From: Symsagittifera roscoffensis | Taxonomy: Eukaryota; Xenacoelomorpha; Acoela; Convolutidae | Direction: 5' to 3' | Assembly (NCBI RefSeq): GCF_963678635.1 | Contig: NC_087062.1 | Location: 94,961,845 to 95,021,844 of the forward strand | DNA length: 60,000 nucleotides | Part shown: positions 59,498-60,000 of the stretch, in pieces | Position numbering within the stretch: the first letter of the stretch is position 1 | How the letters are laid out: each line of letters begins with the position of its first letter | Notes under the pieces: model-generated | Databases searched by the model: none | The model's input: only the letters and a program-made list of their open reading frames with translations | What the model was told of the DNA's origin: nothing | Translations under genes and position numbers: made by a program

Positions 59498-59924
59498 TGG
59501 AACCTGATCTAAACTACATTTTATTATTGGATAAATTAGATATTTTATCACTATAAAATATTTAATATCCATCTATATTTAATATCCAACCAATCATATT
59601 CCATCTAACTAACAACCCACTTATTTGTAAGTGCTGAAATTACTTGTAATTTCAGCACCAGAGAGATTTGAATTTAACTTAGAAATTAGTTGCCTCTCCA
59701 AGAGAACTTCAGCCGCCGCAATAAACCAGCATACTCTAGATATATTGAGCCTAGCAGAGACTAGTTAAACGCCCTGAGACTAGTAGATATAAGAGTAAGA
59801 TTAGGATCGGTATTAGACTAAGAAGTTGCACGAATCTATCCGGCCGAAAAAAAGATAGCGTGACGAGCAGACGGTGTACCCTATCCGTAATTACTCTATG
59901 AGTTAGACCATAGAACATAATTCA
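59498..59924 (+). repeat. 3' LTR of element 2
   Basis: 427 bp, TGGAACCT...AATTCA. Relative to the 5' LTR it has a duplicated TTTAATATCCATCTATA-type insertion after the TATA-like region. The perfect hairpin GTGCTGAAATTA/TAATTTCAGCAC is at 59631-59658. AATAAA is at 59720-59725. It is followed by ATAG, the right target duplication. Confidence 0.93.
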
Positions 59925-60000
59925 ATAGTCTTCTATGTTTTCTACTTGATTTGCTTAACTTTAGATCTATACCCTCTATGAATTCTGATTCTTTCCGTTG
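59925..60000. other. Right flank of element 2
   Basis: Begins with the ATAG target duplication. The rest is too short to interpret. Confidence 0.6.

Larger units (their letters stand above)
41155..59924 (+). mobile_element. Complete giant Ty3-like endogenous retroelement, copy 2 (18.77 kb)
   Basis: The element is bounded by LTRs at 41155-41563 and 59498-59924 and by an ATAG duplication. Gene order is leader, ORF1, gag, protease, RT, RNase H, integrase, env-like, post-env ORF, long 3' noncoding. The Pol domain order (integrase last, GPY/F tail) is that of Ty3/gypsy. At nearly 19 kb it is two to three times the usual length of such elements; the excess is in gag, env, the extra ORFs and long noncoding parts. 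The two LTRs differ at roughly a dozen positions plus one short insertion, so the insertion is not very recent. It is inactive: many stops and shifts. Confidence 0.93.

Noticed and set aside
1-60000. CRISPR arrays, operons or ribosome-binding sites
   Set aside because: The repeats present are transposon-derived, with no regular spacer pattern, and the DNA is eukaryotic.

Overview
The window is nematode-like nuclear DNA, and most of it is two copies of one very large LTR retroelement. The host assignment is an inference. It rests on low GC, short T-rich splice acceptors, a class A chemoreceptor or peptide-receptor exon (37514-37795) with a T-rich acceptor directly before its ATG, and many small inverted-repeat elements. 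A 200-base run of N (35161-35360) shows the sequence is scaffolded.

Layout. 1-27323: element copy 1, plus strand, 5' end outside the window, ending in a 409 bp LTR (26915-27323). 27324-41154: host DNA, mostly repeats. It holds a roughly 5.7 kb element with long terminal inverted repeats (27466-33157), several MITE-like foldbacks, the receptor exon, and an unrecognised frameshifted minus-strand coding remnant (40206-40649). 41155-59924: element copy 2, complete from LTR to LTR (18,770 bp), flanked by a 4 bp ATAG target duplication. 59925-60000: flank.

The element is a Ty3/gypsy-lineage endogenous retrovirus-like element. Its order is LTR; a 1.25 kb leader with two conserved hairpins; ORF1, a small arginine/lysine-rich protein; Gag, with a capsid domain, a zinc knuckle and an Asn/Arg/Ser-rich tail, overlapping ORF1 by 20 nt; then protease, reverse transcriptase, RNase H, and an integrase with DDE core and GPY/F tail. 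In copy 2 Gag and protease share one frame. An untranslated gap of about 0.8 kb follows, then an Env-like polyprotein with N-terminal membrane segments, a Pro/Ser/Thr-rich region, a Cys-rich ectodomain and a C-terminal membrane anchor. Last comes an unrecognised fifth ORF that starts inside the env stop codon (ATGA overlap), and about 1.6 kb of structured 3' noncoding sequence before the 3' LTR. Both copies carry many stops and frameshifts, so as read neither could make all its proteins.

Copy 1 is heavily rearranged. Its leader-ORF1-gag module is present three times in tandem with identical junctions. Its env is present twice in tandem (about 3.65 kb unit). A 280 bp inverted duplication interrupts reverse transcriptase, and a small perfect palindrome in the first env looks like a template-switch scar. 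The main candidates for something undescribed are the five-gene architecture itself, the post-env ORF, the pre-gag basic ORF, and the rearrangements, which may produce double-stranded RNA from the element.
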